Below the pieces are notes generated by a model. That model was not told the origin of the DNA. It worked only from the letters and a program-made list of their open reading frames with translations, and searched no databases. The position numbers and the translations under genes are program-made. This document shows, in pieces, positions 1 to 8,816 of a stretch of DNA of 48,246 nt (position 1 is the stretch's first letter; each line of letters begins with the position of its first letter). Where the stretch lies: NCBI GenBank assembly GCA_017858735.1, contig JAFMBH010000020.1, forward strand, positions 1 to 48,246. Direction: 5' to 3'. The stretch is from Bacteroidota bacterium. Its GTDB lineage: Bacteria; Bacteroidota; Bacteroidia; Chitinophagales; Saprospiraceae.

Positions 1-171
1 GATAACCGTAAGACCTTTATTGACGGAACGGCGGCCATTCAATTTATTGTCAACAGTCAAAGCCGCATTGATCTGGCCTATCGGAAATCTTTGTTTAGTA
101 ACATGTTAAGATCAGCACCTAACGGTATTTATCTTAATTTTGAGTACACCTTTTTCAACTTCAAAAAATAA
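1..171 (+). CDS. C-terminal fragment of a probable outer-membrane barrel protein
   Basis: The window opens inside an open frame that runs 56 codons to a TAA at 169-171. The last residues alternate polar and aromatic/hydrophobic side chains and end in a phenylalanine-rich strand (NFEYTFFNFKK), as the closing strand of an outer-membrane beta-barrel does. The stop is 5 bases before the DUF2911 start, so the two are probably co-transcribed. The protein family cannot be named from this piece, and the barrel reading is an inference from the strand pattern alone. Confidence 0.6.
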   Translation, partial: DNRKTFIDGTAAIQFIVNSQSRIDLAYRKSLFSNMLRSAPNGIYLNFEYTFFNFKK

Positions 172-176
172 TATGA

Positions 177-761
177 ATGAAAAAACTAATTTTTGCCTTA
201 TCCCTATCTTGTTTTACGCAAGTTTTGGCTTATGGTCAGACATCCTCAAAAAACGTCAAGCTTACCTATGCAGATAGCATAAATTCAGGTCTAATTAAAG
301 AGGATCTTAAAAAAGCAAGCACTCCCCGGGTAACCACTGTAAAAGTAGGAAAGACCCAATTGACATTAAACTACTATGCACCAGGCGTAAGAGGAAGAGT
401 TATATGGGGTGGATTGGTTCCTTTTGATCAGGTTTGGGTTACTGGTGCCCACAGTGCCAATAAATTTGAAATTAGTAGTGATATAAAAATCAATGGTCAG
501 GTCGTTAAGGCAGGCATTTATGGTTTATTCACCATTCCTGGGAAAGAAAAATGGACTTTCATACTCAATACGAACCATGAGCAACATTTATCCGACGATT
601 ACGACCAAAAAGACGACGTTTTACGCGTTGAAATTACGCCAACAAAGAGTGAAGCAACTCCAAGATTAACCTTTGAATTGAGGGAAACATCCAGAAAGGA
701 AGGGGAACTTGTTTTCAAATGGGAAAGTCTTAGCTTTTCTGTTCCATTTACCACTATATAA
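177..761 (+). CDS. DUF2911 family exported protein
   Basis: A 194-residue protein with an N-terminal signal peptide (hydrophobic stretch in residues 4-20, probable cleavage near Gln21). Residues of about 50-190 match the DUF2911 family as I know it: a TTVKVGKTQLTLNYYAPGVRGR block, then GGLVPFDQVWVTGAHSAN and the segment around KAGIYGLFTIPG. DUF2911 proteins are common in Bacteroidota, are secreted or periplasmic, and have no established biochemical role. The start is the second of two near ATGs (173 and 177); the one at 177 gives the signal peptide. A hairpin terminator follows directly. Confidence 0.9.
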   Translation: MKKLIFALSLSCFTQVLAYGQTSSKNVKLTYADSINSGLIKEDLKKASTPRVTTVKVGKTQLTLNYYAPGVRGRVIWGGLVPFDQVWVTGAHSANKFEISSDIKINGQVVKAGIYGLFTIPGKEKWTFILNTNHEQHLSDDYDQKDDVLRVEITPTKSEATPRLTFELRETSRKEGELVFKWESLSFSVPFTTI

Positions 762-765
762 CGAA

Positions 766-796
766 AAAAGGGCTGTCAGTTTTTGACAGCCCTTTT
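766..796. terminator. Bidirectional intrinsic terminator
   Basis: A perfect 13-bp stem (AAAAGGGCTGTCA at 766-778 with TGACAGCCCTTTT at 784-796) around a 5-base loop. Each arm carries an A- or T-tract, so it can end transcription on both strands. It lies between the convergent DUF2911 gene and the sugar dehydrogenase gene and would serve both. Confidence 0.9.
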
Positions 797-819
797 AACT
801 AAATATTTTACCCCAATAA

Positions 820-1971
820 TTATTTAGCGGTAACCTTTAAAATTCTTCCCGGACTTTCGAGAGAAATATAAATTGCTCCATCGGAACCTTGGATAACGTT
901 TCTAAAGCGACCCATTTTTTCCATCCAGATATTTTCTTCAACTATTTTATTGTCTTTAATAACAAAGCGATATAATTTTTGACCCGCAAGGCCTGTTGCC
1001 AAAAAATTTCCATTCCACGATTTGAAATTTTCAGAATTGATAAAAGTGATACCGCACACGCCGATAGAAGGCGTCCAGGTAAAAATAGGTTCTTTAATCC
1101 CTTCTGCTTTATGATCGTTTGAAACGGTAGTTCCATTATAATTAATACCAATAGAATAGGTTGGCCAACCATAATTTACCCCTTTAGATATGATATTAAT
1201 CTCATCGCCACCTTTTGGACCATGTTCAGTCTCCCAGATATCACCTGTTTGAGGATTCAATGTCAAACCCTGTGGATTCCTGTGTCCGTAAGAAAACATC
1301 GTTGTTGGCTTGGTATTCCCTGGAAGTACTGGATTATCTGAAGGTACGTCCCCATTATCTTTCATCCTATGAACTTTTCCCCAATTTAACTTGGTGTCCT
1401 GGGCATTTTTATTCGTAGAATTTGGGCCACCTAAGCTAGAACCGCCCCCTTCGCCGATACTTACGAACAAATAATTATTTTTATCGAAGGCAATTCGGCT
1501 ACCGTAGTGATTATTAAAAGTATTACCGCCGCCTGTAGCGAAAATATTCTCTACGTTCTGAATTTTATCATTTTTAACTTTGAATCGAACCAATTTCACC
1601 TCTGAGTCCTTTTCAGCGACAGCGGAAGTGAACGTAGCATAAATCCAGCCATTTTTCACATAATTCGGGTGCGCCTTTAAATCCATGAAGCCACCTTGAC
1701 CTCCAGTTTTTACGGTTGGGAAACCTTCAAGGGGAATAGTCTGTTCGCCTCTTTTAATATAAATTTTTCCCTTTTTTTCTCCGTAAATCAAATCACCATT
1801 GGGTAAAAGTTCCATTCCCCAGATAACATCATTGCCAGTAACAACGGTTGTTACTGTGATTTCAGGATTATTGGCAGGGGCTGTTTCAGGCAAAAAAGCA
1901 GCATCAGATTGTTTGCAAGCGTTATAAAAAACGAGGGCGAAACAGCTCAAAAAGAAATATTTAAGTTTCAT
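820..1971 (-). CDS. PQQ-dependent sugar dehydrogenase-like lipoprotein
   Basis: A 383-residue protein of the soluble aldose sugar dehydrogenase (YliI/Asd, GSDH) beta-propeller family. Visible family blocks include WGMELLPNGDLIYGEKKG, GGQGGFMDLKAHPNY, the YGHRNPQGL segment and ETEHGPKGGDE, which in the family line the PQQ and calcium sites; then YGWP. Known relatives oxidise aldoses in the periplasm with PQQ as cofactor. The N-terminus has a short hydrophobic segment ending in Cys19 (YNAC), a loose lipobox, so it is probably lipid-anchored. No pqq biosynthesis genes are in the window. It is transcribed alone, toward the shared hairpin at 766-796. Confidence 0.87.
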   Translation of the reverse strand: MKLKYFFLSCFALVFYNACKQSDAAFLPETAPANNPEITVTTVVTGNDVIWGMELLPNGDLIYGEKKGKIYIKRGEQTIPLEGFPTVKTGGQGGFMDLKAHPNYVKNGWIYATFTSAVAEKDSEVKLVRFKVKNDKIQNVENIFATGGGNTFNNHYGSRIAFDKNNYLFVSIGEGGGSSLGGPNSTNKNAQDTKLNWGKVHRMKDNGDVPSDNPVLPGNTKPTTMFSYGHRNPQGLTLNPQTGDIWETEHGPKGGDEINIISKGVNYGWPTYSIGINYNGTTVSNDHKAEGIKEPIFTWTPSIGVCGITFINSENFKSWNGNFLATGLAGQKLYRFVIKDNKIVEENIWMEKMGRFRNVIQGSDGAIYISLESPGRILKVTAK

Positions 1972-2005
1972 TTAAGTAGAAATTAAGGGTTATCGATAGT
2001 TTTAA

Positions 2006-2013
2006 CAAATATA
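2006..2013 (-). promoter_or_regulatory. Candidate -7 box of the sugar dehydrogenase gene
   Basis: CAAATATA on the plus strand reads TATATTTG on the minus strand and fits the Bacteroidota -7 consensus TAnnTTTG. It lies 34 bases before the ATG of the sugar dehydrogenase gene. No TTTG -33 box is seen at the usual distance, so the call rests on the -7 box alone. Confidence 0.3.
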
Positions 2014-2065
2014 AGAAATAAAAGTATATCCATAAGAAAGATACTAAAAAGGTTAAGAACTAAGG

Positions 2066-4510
2066 TCAATTTAAAAAATGAAATTGGTTCATTTTAAAAA
2101 GAACAAGTGGGTGAATACTTTCAATGGTTAATTGATTCAGGGAAATGGATTTAGGCAAGAAATGGTGCCATATATTTTTTCCCTTCCCCGGAATTTGGTC
2201 GAATATAGGCCTTTCATCCTGCTCTCCTCTTATTTCTACCCCATACCTTAATAAAATACTTTTTTCAGTACCCTCATCCATGTATGAAATTTTAATGACA
2301 GGCGTTCCTTCGGGAAGAATTTTATCTGTTTTAATAGCTAAAGAAAAGCCGCTCACAGGTAAAGCTTTTTTGTTTTCCCAACGGAAATTTTGAATTAAGG
2401 TTCCCTTCTTATCCTCTAAGATATCCATACCTGGCTTTGAATAAATGGGGATTGGATCATTATAATACAGTTGCCCCCACTTTTCAATAGGATGATATGG
2501 CAATTTTTCCGGCATTTCGTTCCGACCACTCCAGGCGTAATCGAGTGCGAGGATATAGGCACCAAATTGTTCCATATTTTGCAACATATTGTATTCACTG
2601 CTTTCAAAATCGGCCCAGGTGGTTTGTAGCACACCAGCTCCCACTTTTTGAGCTGCAGATACAAAACCCTTTATGTTATGGGGATAAAACCAGGTACTTG
2701 CCAGAGGGATATTCCCATTTTCTTTCCAAATCTTCAGATTAGGCAAATAAACAGATGGATCTGCGTTGTTCAGATAATGCCAGTCTGCCACCCAGGTACC
2801 TTTTGGAATGGAAGACCGAATTTTTCTGGCTCGTTCATTAGTAATACCATTACAAGCATCGGGACCTTCGGAGGGAGCCAGACCCATATCGCCCCAAATC
2901 ATGAGATTAAGTTTTCTGGCTTTGGTCAAACTATCCAATAATCCCATCTGAATATACCAATAATCTATTTCCTTTTCCCGGGGTTCATTAAAGCCAATCA
3001 TTCCAATCTCATCAAAACCAACATGTATTGTTTTAGGTTTCAGTAAAGAAATGGCTTCATCCCAAATATTCAAGATAGCCAGTTTTGAACTTTCTAAGGT
3101 TGGATTAAGCGTGTAAGGGTATGCAGGATTAACTGCCATGAATCGGTTTTCTTTAGATTTAAAGAACCATTCCATGTGCCCCAGACTTTGAATAAGGGGA
3201 ATGGGCTCTACCCTGTTTTTATTAAAAAAATCAAAGGACGCCCTTAAATCATACAAAGAAATAGAAATAGGATTGTGAATATTTGGAAAACTTTTCCACT
3301 CGGCCTGCTCACATTGAACCACCACTTTATTCACTTTTAGGGGCAATAATATTTTTTCAAATTGTTGTTTGTGAAAATTCAGGGAGGTTGGTCCGGTGAA
3401 CAAATGGATACCCCGCCAATCGGTTGATGGCTGATCGGACAATGAAAGGAACGGAATCTGTAATTTATTGCTTTGGGCTACCGTTAGCTGTTGTAAGGTG
3501 TATAAAGCATGCTGAAGCCCCTTTTCATTCTCATAATCAATAAAAATACCTGTATTTTCCACACGAATCTTATAAGCCTCCTCATGACCTAAAGGAATTT
3601 TACGTGTATTGATCTGCGGTGCATATTTCTTGTTCCATTTCCATTTGGAAGAAATGATTTTCAGGAATTCCTTTTGGGTTTCGTTCAACACTGCATTTTC
3701 CATTTCAGGAAATACATAAAATCCCTTATGAAAAACGAGCTCCTTAGGCTTCGGCAATACCTCGGGAAGTTCTTGAAAAGGAGCTTGCCAGGCATCTTTA
3801 ACGGGTTCGATAAATGAACTTGACATATTACTGTTATTCGAAATAACCGTATTTGCTTTTAATTCCCTTATCGAAAAAAATCTTTTTATAGAACCTCCGG
3901 GTAAGATGGGAATATTCCTTTCCTCTAATAATAAATATTGGTCTCTCCTTGAAAACTGATCTGCCGGCACAGGTATTTCGACCTGTTTTACCAGAGAAAA
4001 AGGATGGGAACTTTTAATTTCGAAGGAGCCCCAGGAGCTATGGATAATTATACTTGTTCCATTAAAATCTTTCAATTCCTTAAAGGAAAATACACCTTGT
4101 GAACTTTCAAATGTCGCGTTTTCAATAAATGGAAACCACCATTTGTTGTGAACAACATCTACCAATCCACTATCCAGTCTGTTCCATTGACAATTAATTT
4201 CTATTTCAAATAGCTGTTTTGATTTCTTAAGCTGATAAAATCCTGAAACGGCGGTATTTTCAGAACCGATAAGTAATTTGTCTACATCCTGTTGAGAACC
4301 ATCCATATCCTGTTCCCACCAGGTAAAATAATAATGGTGTTTTGATTTATCGCTGTTAAAAAAATTCAATTCCGAACCATTTCCCCATTTAAAACCTTGG
4401 TTTTCTAAAACCAAACCTTTTTTGGGTATTAAATGGGCATTCGTAGATTGAGCTATTAAAAAATTTATACTTAGAAAAAAGGAGATAATCCAGGAAAAAT
4501 AATTCATCAT
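2066..4510 (-). CDS. Glycoside hydrolase family 20 (beta-N-acetylhexosaminidase-like)
   Basis: An 814-residue exported protein with a signal peptide in residues 1-20. Residues 21 to about 235 form a beta-rich region I do not recognise. Residues of about 240-360 resemble the GH20b domain that precedes GH20 catalytic domains. From about 365 the TIM-barrel part begins (DWRGIHLF, then QSLGHMEWFF), with the acid/base pair at Asp500-Glu501 in HVGFDE. In most GH20 enzymes this motif is H-x-G-G-D-E, so the second glycine is replaced by Phe. GH20 enzymes remove terminal GlcNAc or GalNAc by substrate-assisted catalysis with the Asp-Glu pair, both present here. A further region of about 110 residues closes the protein. 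The divergent neighbour is a sulfatase, which suggests a sulfated amino-sugar substrate; that is an inference. Confidence 0.8.
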   Translation of the reverse strand: MMNYFSWIISFFLSINFLIAQSTNAHLIPKKGLVLENQGFKWGNGSELNFFNSDKSKHHYYFTWWEQDMDGSQQDVDKLLIGSENTAVSGFYQLKKSKQLFEIEINCQWNRLDSGLVDVVHNKWWFPFIENATFESSQGVFSFKELKDFNGTSIIIHSSWGSFEIKSSHPFSLVKQVEIPVPADQFSRRDQYLLLEERNIPILPGGSIKRFFSIRELKANTVISNNSNMSSSFIEPVKDAWQAPFQELPEVLPKPKELVFHKGFYVFPEMENAVLNETQKEFLKIISSKWKWNKKYAPQINTRKIPLGHEEAYKIRVENTGIFIDYENEKGLQHALYTLQQLTVAQSNKLQIPFLSLSDQPSTDWRGIHLFTGPTSLNFHKQQFEKILLPLKVNKVVVQCEQAEWKSFPNIHNPISISLYDLRASFDFFNKNRVEPIPLIQSLGHMEWFFKSKENRFMAVNPAYPYTLNPTLESSKLAILNIWDEAISLLKPKTIHVGFDEIGMIGFNEPREKEIDYWYIQMGLLDSLTKARKLNLMIWGDMGLAPSEGPDACNGITNERARKIRSSIPKGTWVADWHYLNNADPSVYLPNLKIWKENGNIPLASTWFYPHNIKGFVSAAQKVGAGVLQTTWADFESSEYNMLQNMEQFGAYILALDYAWSGRNEMPEKLPYHPIEKWGQLYYNDPIPIYSKPGMDILEDKKGTLIQNFRWENKKALPVSGFSLAIKTDKILPEGTPVIKISYMDEGTEKSILLRYGVEIRGEQDERPIFDQIPGKGKNIWHHFLPKSISLNQLTIESIHPLVLFKMNQFHFLN

Positions 4511-4608
4511 TGTGTTTTTTAGAGAGAAAAAGAACTTTCTAAAAATATTAATAAATTGCAGAAATAATGCCCATAAACCACTAAATTTAAAAAATCAACC
4601 TATTACCT

Positions 4609-6075
4609 ATGAAATTTTCACGAAAATCGTCCTTTTTATTACACATTTTCATTGCTTTCCTTTTTAGTCCTTCGGTTCATGGACAAATAAGCGGTCATGC
4701 GTTAAATAAAAATGTGCTCATCATTTATTCTGATGACCATACTTATCAGGCATTAGGTGCCGTGGGAAATAAAATAATTTCCACGCCTAATCTGGATAAA
4801 CTGGCAGCATCGGGGCTCCTATTTACCCAGGCCCACGTGATGGGCGGACATCATGGAGCGGTGTGTGTACCAAGCCGGGCTATGTTAATGACAGGAAGAT
4901 ATTTGAATCGGCTGCCTTCTGACGGAGGGGTGATACCCGACAGTTTGATTAGTCTGCCTGAGACACTTCGAAAAAATGGATATGAAACCTATCACACTGG
5001 AAAATGGCATAGCGACAAGGCCTCCCATCACAGAATGTTCAGTGACGGCGGGGACATCTATTTTGGCGGTATGCATTTTGAAAAAGACGGAGGACAATTT
5101 AACCCTGTGGTTCAGGCATTTGATCCTGCAGGCATTTTTCCAGAATCAACCAAGAGACAAAGTAATATTTATAGCAGCACTTTATACACCAATAATGCTA
5201 TTGAATTTCTTCGAAGTGATAAGGCGAAGTTCGGGCCCTTTATGTGCTACATTGCATTGACCTCCCCGCATGACCCGAGGACACCACCTCCACCTTACGA
5301 CCGTTTATATGATCCAGCAAAAATTCCTTTGCCTAAAAATTTCCTGCCGAAACATCCTTTTGATAATGGCGATTTGAATGTTCGCGATGAACAATTACTA
5401 CCAACTCCGAGAACTCCGGAAGCAATCAAAAAAGAAATAGCCCTTTATTATGGTATGATTTCAGAAATGGATGCTCAGGTGGGAAGAATACTGGAAACCC
5501 TTGAAAAGGAAGGATTAATGGAAAATACACTGATAGTATTTGCAGGAGATAATGGTTTGGCAGTGGGTCAACATGGATTACTGGGAAAACAAAATTTATA
5601 CGAACACAGCATTCGTGTGCCCATGATATTTTCAGGACCAGGTATCCCAAAAAATAAAAAAGCAGATGGTTTTGTCTATTTAAGTGATATAGCGCCAACC
5701 ATCTATGAATATTTAAAAATACCCGCCCCTAAAACGGTGGAAGCAAAATCTTTAATGCCCCTCATTAAAGATCAAAAGGCAAAGGTTCGGGAAAATATTT
5801 ATAACATTTATGGGCATTGGAGCAGAAGCGTGAAAACGGCAGACGGTATGAAGTTAATCGTTTATAATGTAGCGGGAAAGGAAACGACGCAGTTATTTGA
5901 TTTGAAAAAAGATCCCATGGAAACAGTCAATCTTTCGGAAAAACCTGACTATCAGACAACTATTCTTAACATGAGAAATATTTGTCGACAGGAAATGATC
6001 GCAGCCCATGACGACCTGGATATCAATCTAACGAACTGGGGAAGAAAACCAAATCAAAAAGTTAGGGGAAAATAA
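4609..6075 (+). CDS. Sulfatase, formylglycine-type, exported
   Basis: A 488-residue sulfatase with a signal peptide (residues 1-26, ending HGQ). The metal-binding Asp pair lies in IIYSDDHT near residue 41. The active-site motif CVPSR begins at Cys86, the residue oxidised to formylglycine in this family; HTGKWH and FAGDNG are the further conserved blocks. Sulfatases of this type remove sulfate esters from glycans or small molecules in the periplasm or outside the cell. The substrate cannot be read from the sequence. It is transcribed away from the GH20 gene across a 98-base gap that must hold both promoters. No formylglycine-generating enzyme or anaerobic maturase for it is evident in the window. 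Confidence 0.93.
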   Translation: MKFSRKSSFLLHIFIAFLFSPSVHGQISGHALNKNVLIIYSDDHTYQALGAVGNKIISTPNLDKLAASGLLFTQAHVMGGHHGAVCVPSRAMLMTGRYLNRLPSDGGVIPDSLISLPETLRKNGYETYHTGKWHSDKASHHRMFSDGGDIYFGGMHFEKDGGQFNPVVQAFDPAGIFPESTKRQSNIYSSTLYTNNAIEFLRSDKAKFGPFMCYIALTSPHDPRTPPPPYDRLYDPAKIPLPKNFLPKHPFDNGDLNVRDEQLLPTPRTPEAIKKEIALYYGMISEMDAQVGRILETLEKEGLMENTLIVFAGDNGLAVGQHGLLGKQNLYEHSIRVPMIFSGPGIPKNKKADGFVYLSDIAPTIYEYLKIPAPKTVEAKSLMPLIKDQKAKVRENIYNIYGHWSRSVKTADGMKLIVYNVAGKETTQLFDLKKDPMETVNLSEKPDYQTTILNMRNICRQEMIAAHDDLDINLTNWGRKPNQKVRGK

Positions 6076-6154
6076 AAAAAGGGAATGAGTACAAAAGGAA
6101 ATTAGTTTGCTTAATGGGTTGTTCGCTATATTAACCATTATAAAAAAACACCCT

Positions 6155-8179
6155 ATGAAATCTAACTTTATTTTAAGGAACATTGTTATTCTTTTAATCC
6201 TAAGTATTTCAATTTCCTCTTTTGCGCAAACTCATTCATCTGACGGTATGCCCGGACGATTTGACGCCAACAGAAGAAATTCTCCCAGACCTGTTGGTAA
6301 CCAACCGATATATCGTACCATCGATGGAACTAATAATAACATTAGTAAAAACAAAGCAGAATGGGGCGCAACCAATATTGCGTTGGCCAGAGAAATTCCG
6401 GCTGAATATGGTGCTACTGACACCAAAAATGCTATGGGAGGAACCAGCCGTCCTTCTGCAAGACAAATTTCAAATGCAATATGCGATGAACCAGTTACAA
6501 CCTTCAGTGCAAAAAATTTAAGTACTTATGTTTATGTATGGGGGCAATTTCTTGATCATGATATGGTATTAACCCCAAGTAGTACTACAGAATCGGTGCC
6601 CATTACCTTACCGGCTAATGAGCCACTTTTCACAGTTCCCATCTCTTTTACGAGAAGTACCATTTTCCCGGGAAGCGGCATCAATACGCAACGTCAGCAA
6701 ATGAATCTGAACACCTCCTGGATCGATGGCTCAGTCGTTTACGGATCTGATAGTGCAAGAGCAAATTGGTTGAGAACCAAAGTAAATGGTAAATTAAAAA
6801 CCTCAGCGGGTAATAATCTTCCCTGGAATACGCTAACTGGAGAAGCAACAGGTGCTTTAGATGCTTCAGCGCCTAGCATGGCAAATGACGGAAATCATAC
6901 CATTAAAACAATTGTCACTGGAGATGTAAGAGGAGCTGAACATCCAGGAATTAGTGGTTTACATTTAATTTTTGTAAGAGAGCACAACCGTATTTGTGAT
7001 AGATTGAGAACACAGGGTTTAACCAATGACGAAGAGATATATCAAAAAGCGAGAAAAGAAGTAGGTGCTTTAATACAAGCCATAACCTATCAGGAATTCC
7101 TTCCGGCAATGGGTATCACACTAAATAATTATTCAAAGTATAATAGCTCCGTTCGACCTGATATCCTAAATTCCTTCGCAACAGCAGGGTATAGAATTGG
7201 TCATACCCAAGTTGCTGATTTATTAGCCATGCGAGATAATAATTGTACTGTTGTTGGCGGCGGAGGCATTGATTTGATTGATGCATTTTTCAATATTGGA
7301 ATAATTGAAGAATTCGGATTAGAATCTTTTTTAAAGGGATTTGCAACCCATAAACAGTATGAGACTGACACCAAGATAAATAGCATACTCCGGAATTTCT
7401 TATTTGGTAGTCCTACTGCTCCTGTTCGATTCGGTCTTGATTTAGCTGCGCTAAATATTCAAAGAGGAAGAGATCACGGATTACCTGATTATAATGATAT
7501 CCGTAAATTTTATACAGGAACCCCTGCCAGAACTTTTGCTGATATTACTAAAAATACTACTTTGGCTACTGCTCTTCAAACACAATATGGCACTATTGAC
7601 AATATTGATTTATGGATTGGTCTTTTGGCAGAAGATTTACTCCCTGGTAAATCAGTTGGAAAAACAATGCATGCGTTGTTAAAAGCTCAGTTTGAAAAAT
7701 TAAGAGATGGTGATTTTTATTTTTATAAATCAGATCCAAATCTTCCAAAAACTGTTAGATCAGAAGTATCCAAAACCAAATTATCCGATGTAATTAAAAG
7801 AAATACAACCCTTACCAACCTACAGTCGAATGTATTTATCACCAATCCATGTCCTGGAGAAAATGGAGAAGATGTAAATGAAACGCCTCTTGTTGCTGTG
7901 GTTGAAACTTACATCCAATCGCCTGTAAAAGCCAAAGAGGGAGTAAATATTTATCCTAATCCAGTAAATGACTTGTTAAATATACAATTAGAGAGCATTG
8001 AAGGGCAAACACTTCGTTTGACAGATCAATATGGAAGAGTTTTAAGAACCATGCAAACCCAAAGTGGTGCCGGATATTATGAAATGTCTGTTTCAGATCT
8101 ACCTGTAGGAGTTTATTATCTACAAGTTTCCCGTGATCACAAATGGGATGTATTCAAAGTAATAAAAATGAGCAAATAA
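6155..8179 (+). CDS. Animal-type heme peroxidase with T9SS type A sorting domain
   Basis: I start this protein at the ATG at 6155 because it gives a clean signal peptide (MKSNFILRNI... to FAQ); an in-frame ATG at 6107 only adds 16 residues before it. The 674-residue protein has the full animal peroxidase (peroxidasin/myeloperoxidase) fold. Asp134-His135 in FLDHD is the distal pair (Asp94-His95 of myeloperoxidase), RGAE matches the Arg239/Glu242 region, and REHNR and the proximal His350 in YRIGHT are present. NIQRGRDHG is the other family signature. Residues of about 598-674 form a Por secretion-system C-terminal sorting domain (NIYPNPVNDLL ... GVYYLQV), so the protein should leave the cell through T9SS and be anchored or released. 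The terminator at 8214 follows. Confidence 0.95.
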   Translation: MKSNFILRNIVILLILSISISSFAQTHSSDGMPGRFDANRRNSPRPVGNQPIYRTIDGTNNNISKNKAEWGATNIALAREIPAEYGATDTKNAMGGTSRPSARQISNAICDEPVTTFSAKNLSTYVYVWGQFLDHDMVLTPSSTTESVPITLPANEPLFTVPISFTRSTIFPGSGINTQRQQMNLNTSWIDGSVVYGSDSARANWLRTKVNGKLKTSAGNNLPWNTLTGEATGALDASAPSMANDGNHTIKTIVTGDVRGAEHPGISGLHLIFVREHNRICDRLRTQGLTNDEEIYQKARKEVGALIQAITYQEFLPAMGITLNNYSKYNSSVRPDILNSFATAGYRIGHTQVADLLAMRDNNCTVVGGGGIDLIDAFFNIGIIEEFGLESFLKGFATHKQYETDTKINSILRNFLFGSPTAPVRFGLDLAALNIQRGRDHGLPDYNDIRKFYTGTPARTFADITKNTTLATALQTQYGTIDNIDLWIGLLAEDLLPGKSVGKTMHALLKAQFEKLRDGDFYFYKSDPNLPKTVRSEVSKTKLSDVIKRNTTLTNLQSNVFITNPCPGENGEDVNETPLVAVVETYIQSPVKAKEGVNIYPNPVNDLLNIQLESIEGQTLRLTDQYGRVLRTMQTQSGAGYYEMSVSDLPVGVYYLQVSRDHKWDVFKVIKMSK

Positions 8180-8213
8180 TTAGCTTTTGTCTAATAAAAA
8201 CATAGCCTTTTTT

Positions 8214-8249
8214 AACACCTTAAGTCCCTGTACTTAAGGTGTTTTTTTT
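8214..8249 (+). terminator. Intrinsic terminator after the heme peroxidase
   Basis: A 12-bp stem (AACACCTTAAGT at 8214-8225 with ACTTAAGGTGTT at 8232-8243), a 6-base loop, and a T-run through 8249. It overlaps the stop codon of the converging VOC gene (8248-8250). The opposite strand has no useful T-run beyond a short one, so I assign it to the plus strand. Confidence 0.88.
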
Positions 8250-8655
8250 ATCCTAACAAAGACATATCCGAAAAAAGGACTTCCCATTGATGACCATCGG
8301 GATCTGCAAAACTATCGTAATACATCCAGCCATGATCAGCAGAATCTCTATAACGGGTAGCTCCATTTTCAAAAGCAAGCGAAACCAGTTGATCCACTTT
8401 TTCTTTCGTATCGACTTCAATAGCAATCAACACCTGAGTAGTGGTATTATCGCTTATGGGCTTATTTGTGAATGTTTTAAACAATTCATGGGAAATAAGC
8501 ATAGCGTAAATCGTTTCCTTTTTTAATTCCAGGCATAAAGCCTGCTCATTACTAAACTGTTCGTTAAAGGAAAAGCCTAGATTTGTCCAGAAAACCCGTG
8601 TTTTCTCTAAATCTCTTGTGGGCAGATTAACATAAATGGCTTTCAGTGTTTGCAT
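8248..8655 (-). CDS. VOC (glyoxalase/bleomycin-resistance) family protein
   Basis: A 135-residue single-module protein of the vicinal oxygen chelate fold. It shows the opening beta-strand YVNLPTRDLEKTRVFWTNLGF and the closing FADPDGHQWEVLF block typical of the family. It belongs to the small stand-alone VOC proteins often labelled lactoylglutathione lyase or extradiol dioxygenase-like, but the substrate is unknown. No signal peptide is present, so it should be cytoplasmic. It stands alone between two hairpins and needs its own promoter in 8656-8746; I see no -7 box there that I would defend. Confidence 0.88.
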   Translation of the reverse strand: MQTLKAIYVNLPTRDLEKTRVFWTNLGFSFNEQFSNEQALCLELKKETIYAMLISHELFKTFTNKPISDNTTTQVLIAIEVDTKEKVDQLVSLAFENGATRYRDSADHGWMYYDSFADPDGHQWEVLFSDMSLLG

Positions 8656-8746
8656 TTCAACATAAATTTCATAAGCTTAAAATTTCTTTATCCAAAGAAT
8701 TCTTCATCTTACTGATAAGAATAAACTAAAATTACCTTTTTAATGT

Positions 8747-8784
8747 AAAAAAGCACTTAGGAACTGATTCCTAAGTGCTTTTTT
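8747..8784 (-). terminator. Intrinsic terminator after the HEAT/cytochrome c gene
   Basis: A 17-bp stem (8747-8763 with 8768-8784) closing a 4-base CTGA loop; the core is GCACTTAGGAA. Both arms end in A/T runs. It lies 32 bases after the stop of the minus-strand gene ending at 8817 and upstream of the minus-strand VOC gene, so it ends the former. Confidence 0.9.
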
Positions 8785-8816
8785 TATTCCTATCCTAGGA
8801 TAAACTATTATTAAGC

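Noticed and set aside
135-142. TAATTTTG, matching the -7 consensus upstream of the DUF2911 gene
   Set aside because: It lies within the coding end of the preceding frame, and the two genes are 5 bases apart, so co-transcription explains expression; no -33 box is seen.
942-1172. Frames antisense to or out of phase with the sugar dehydrogenase gene, and similar ones in all other large genes
   Set aside because: They lack family motifs, starts or spacing that fit, and the recognised gene on the other frame explains the sequence.
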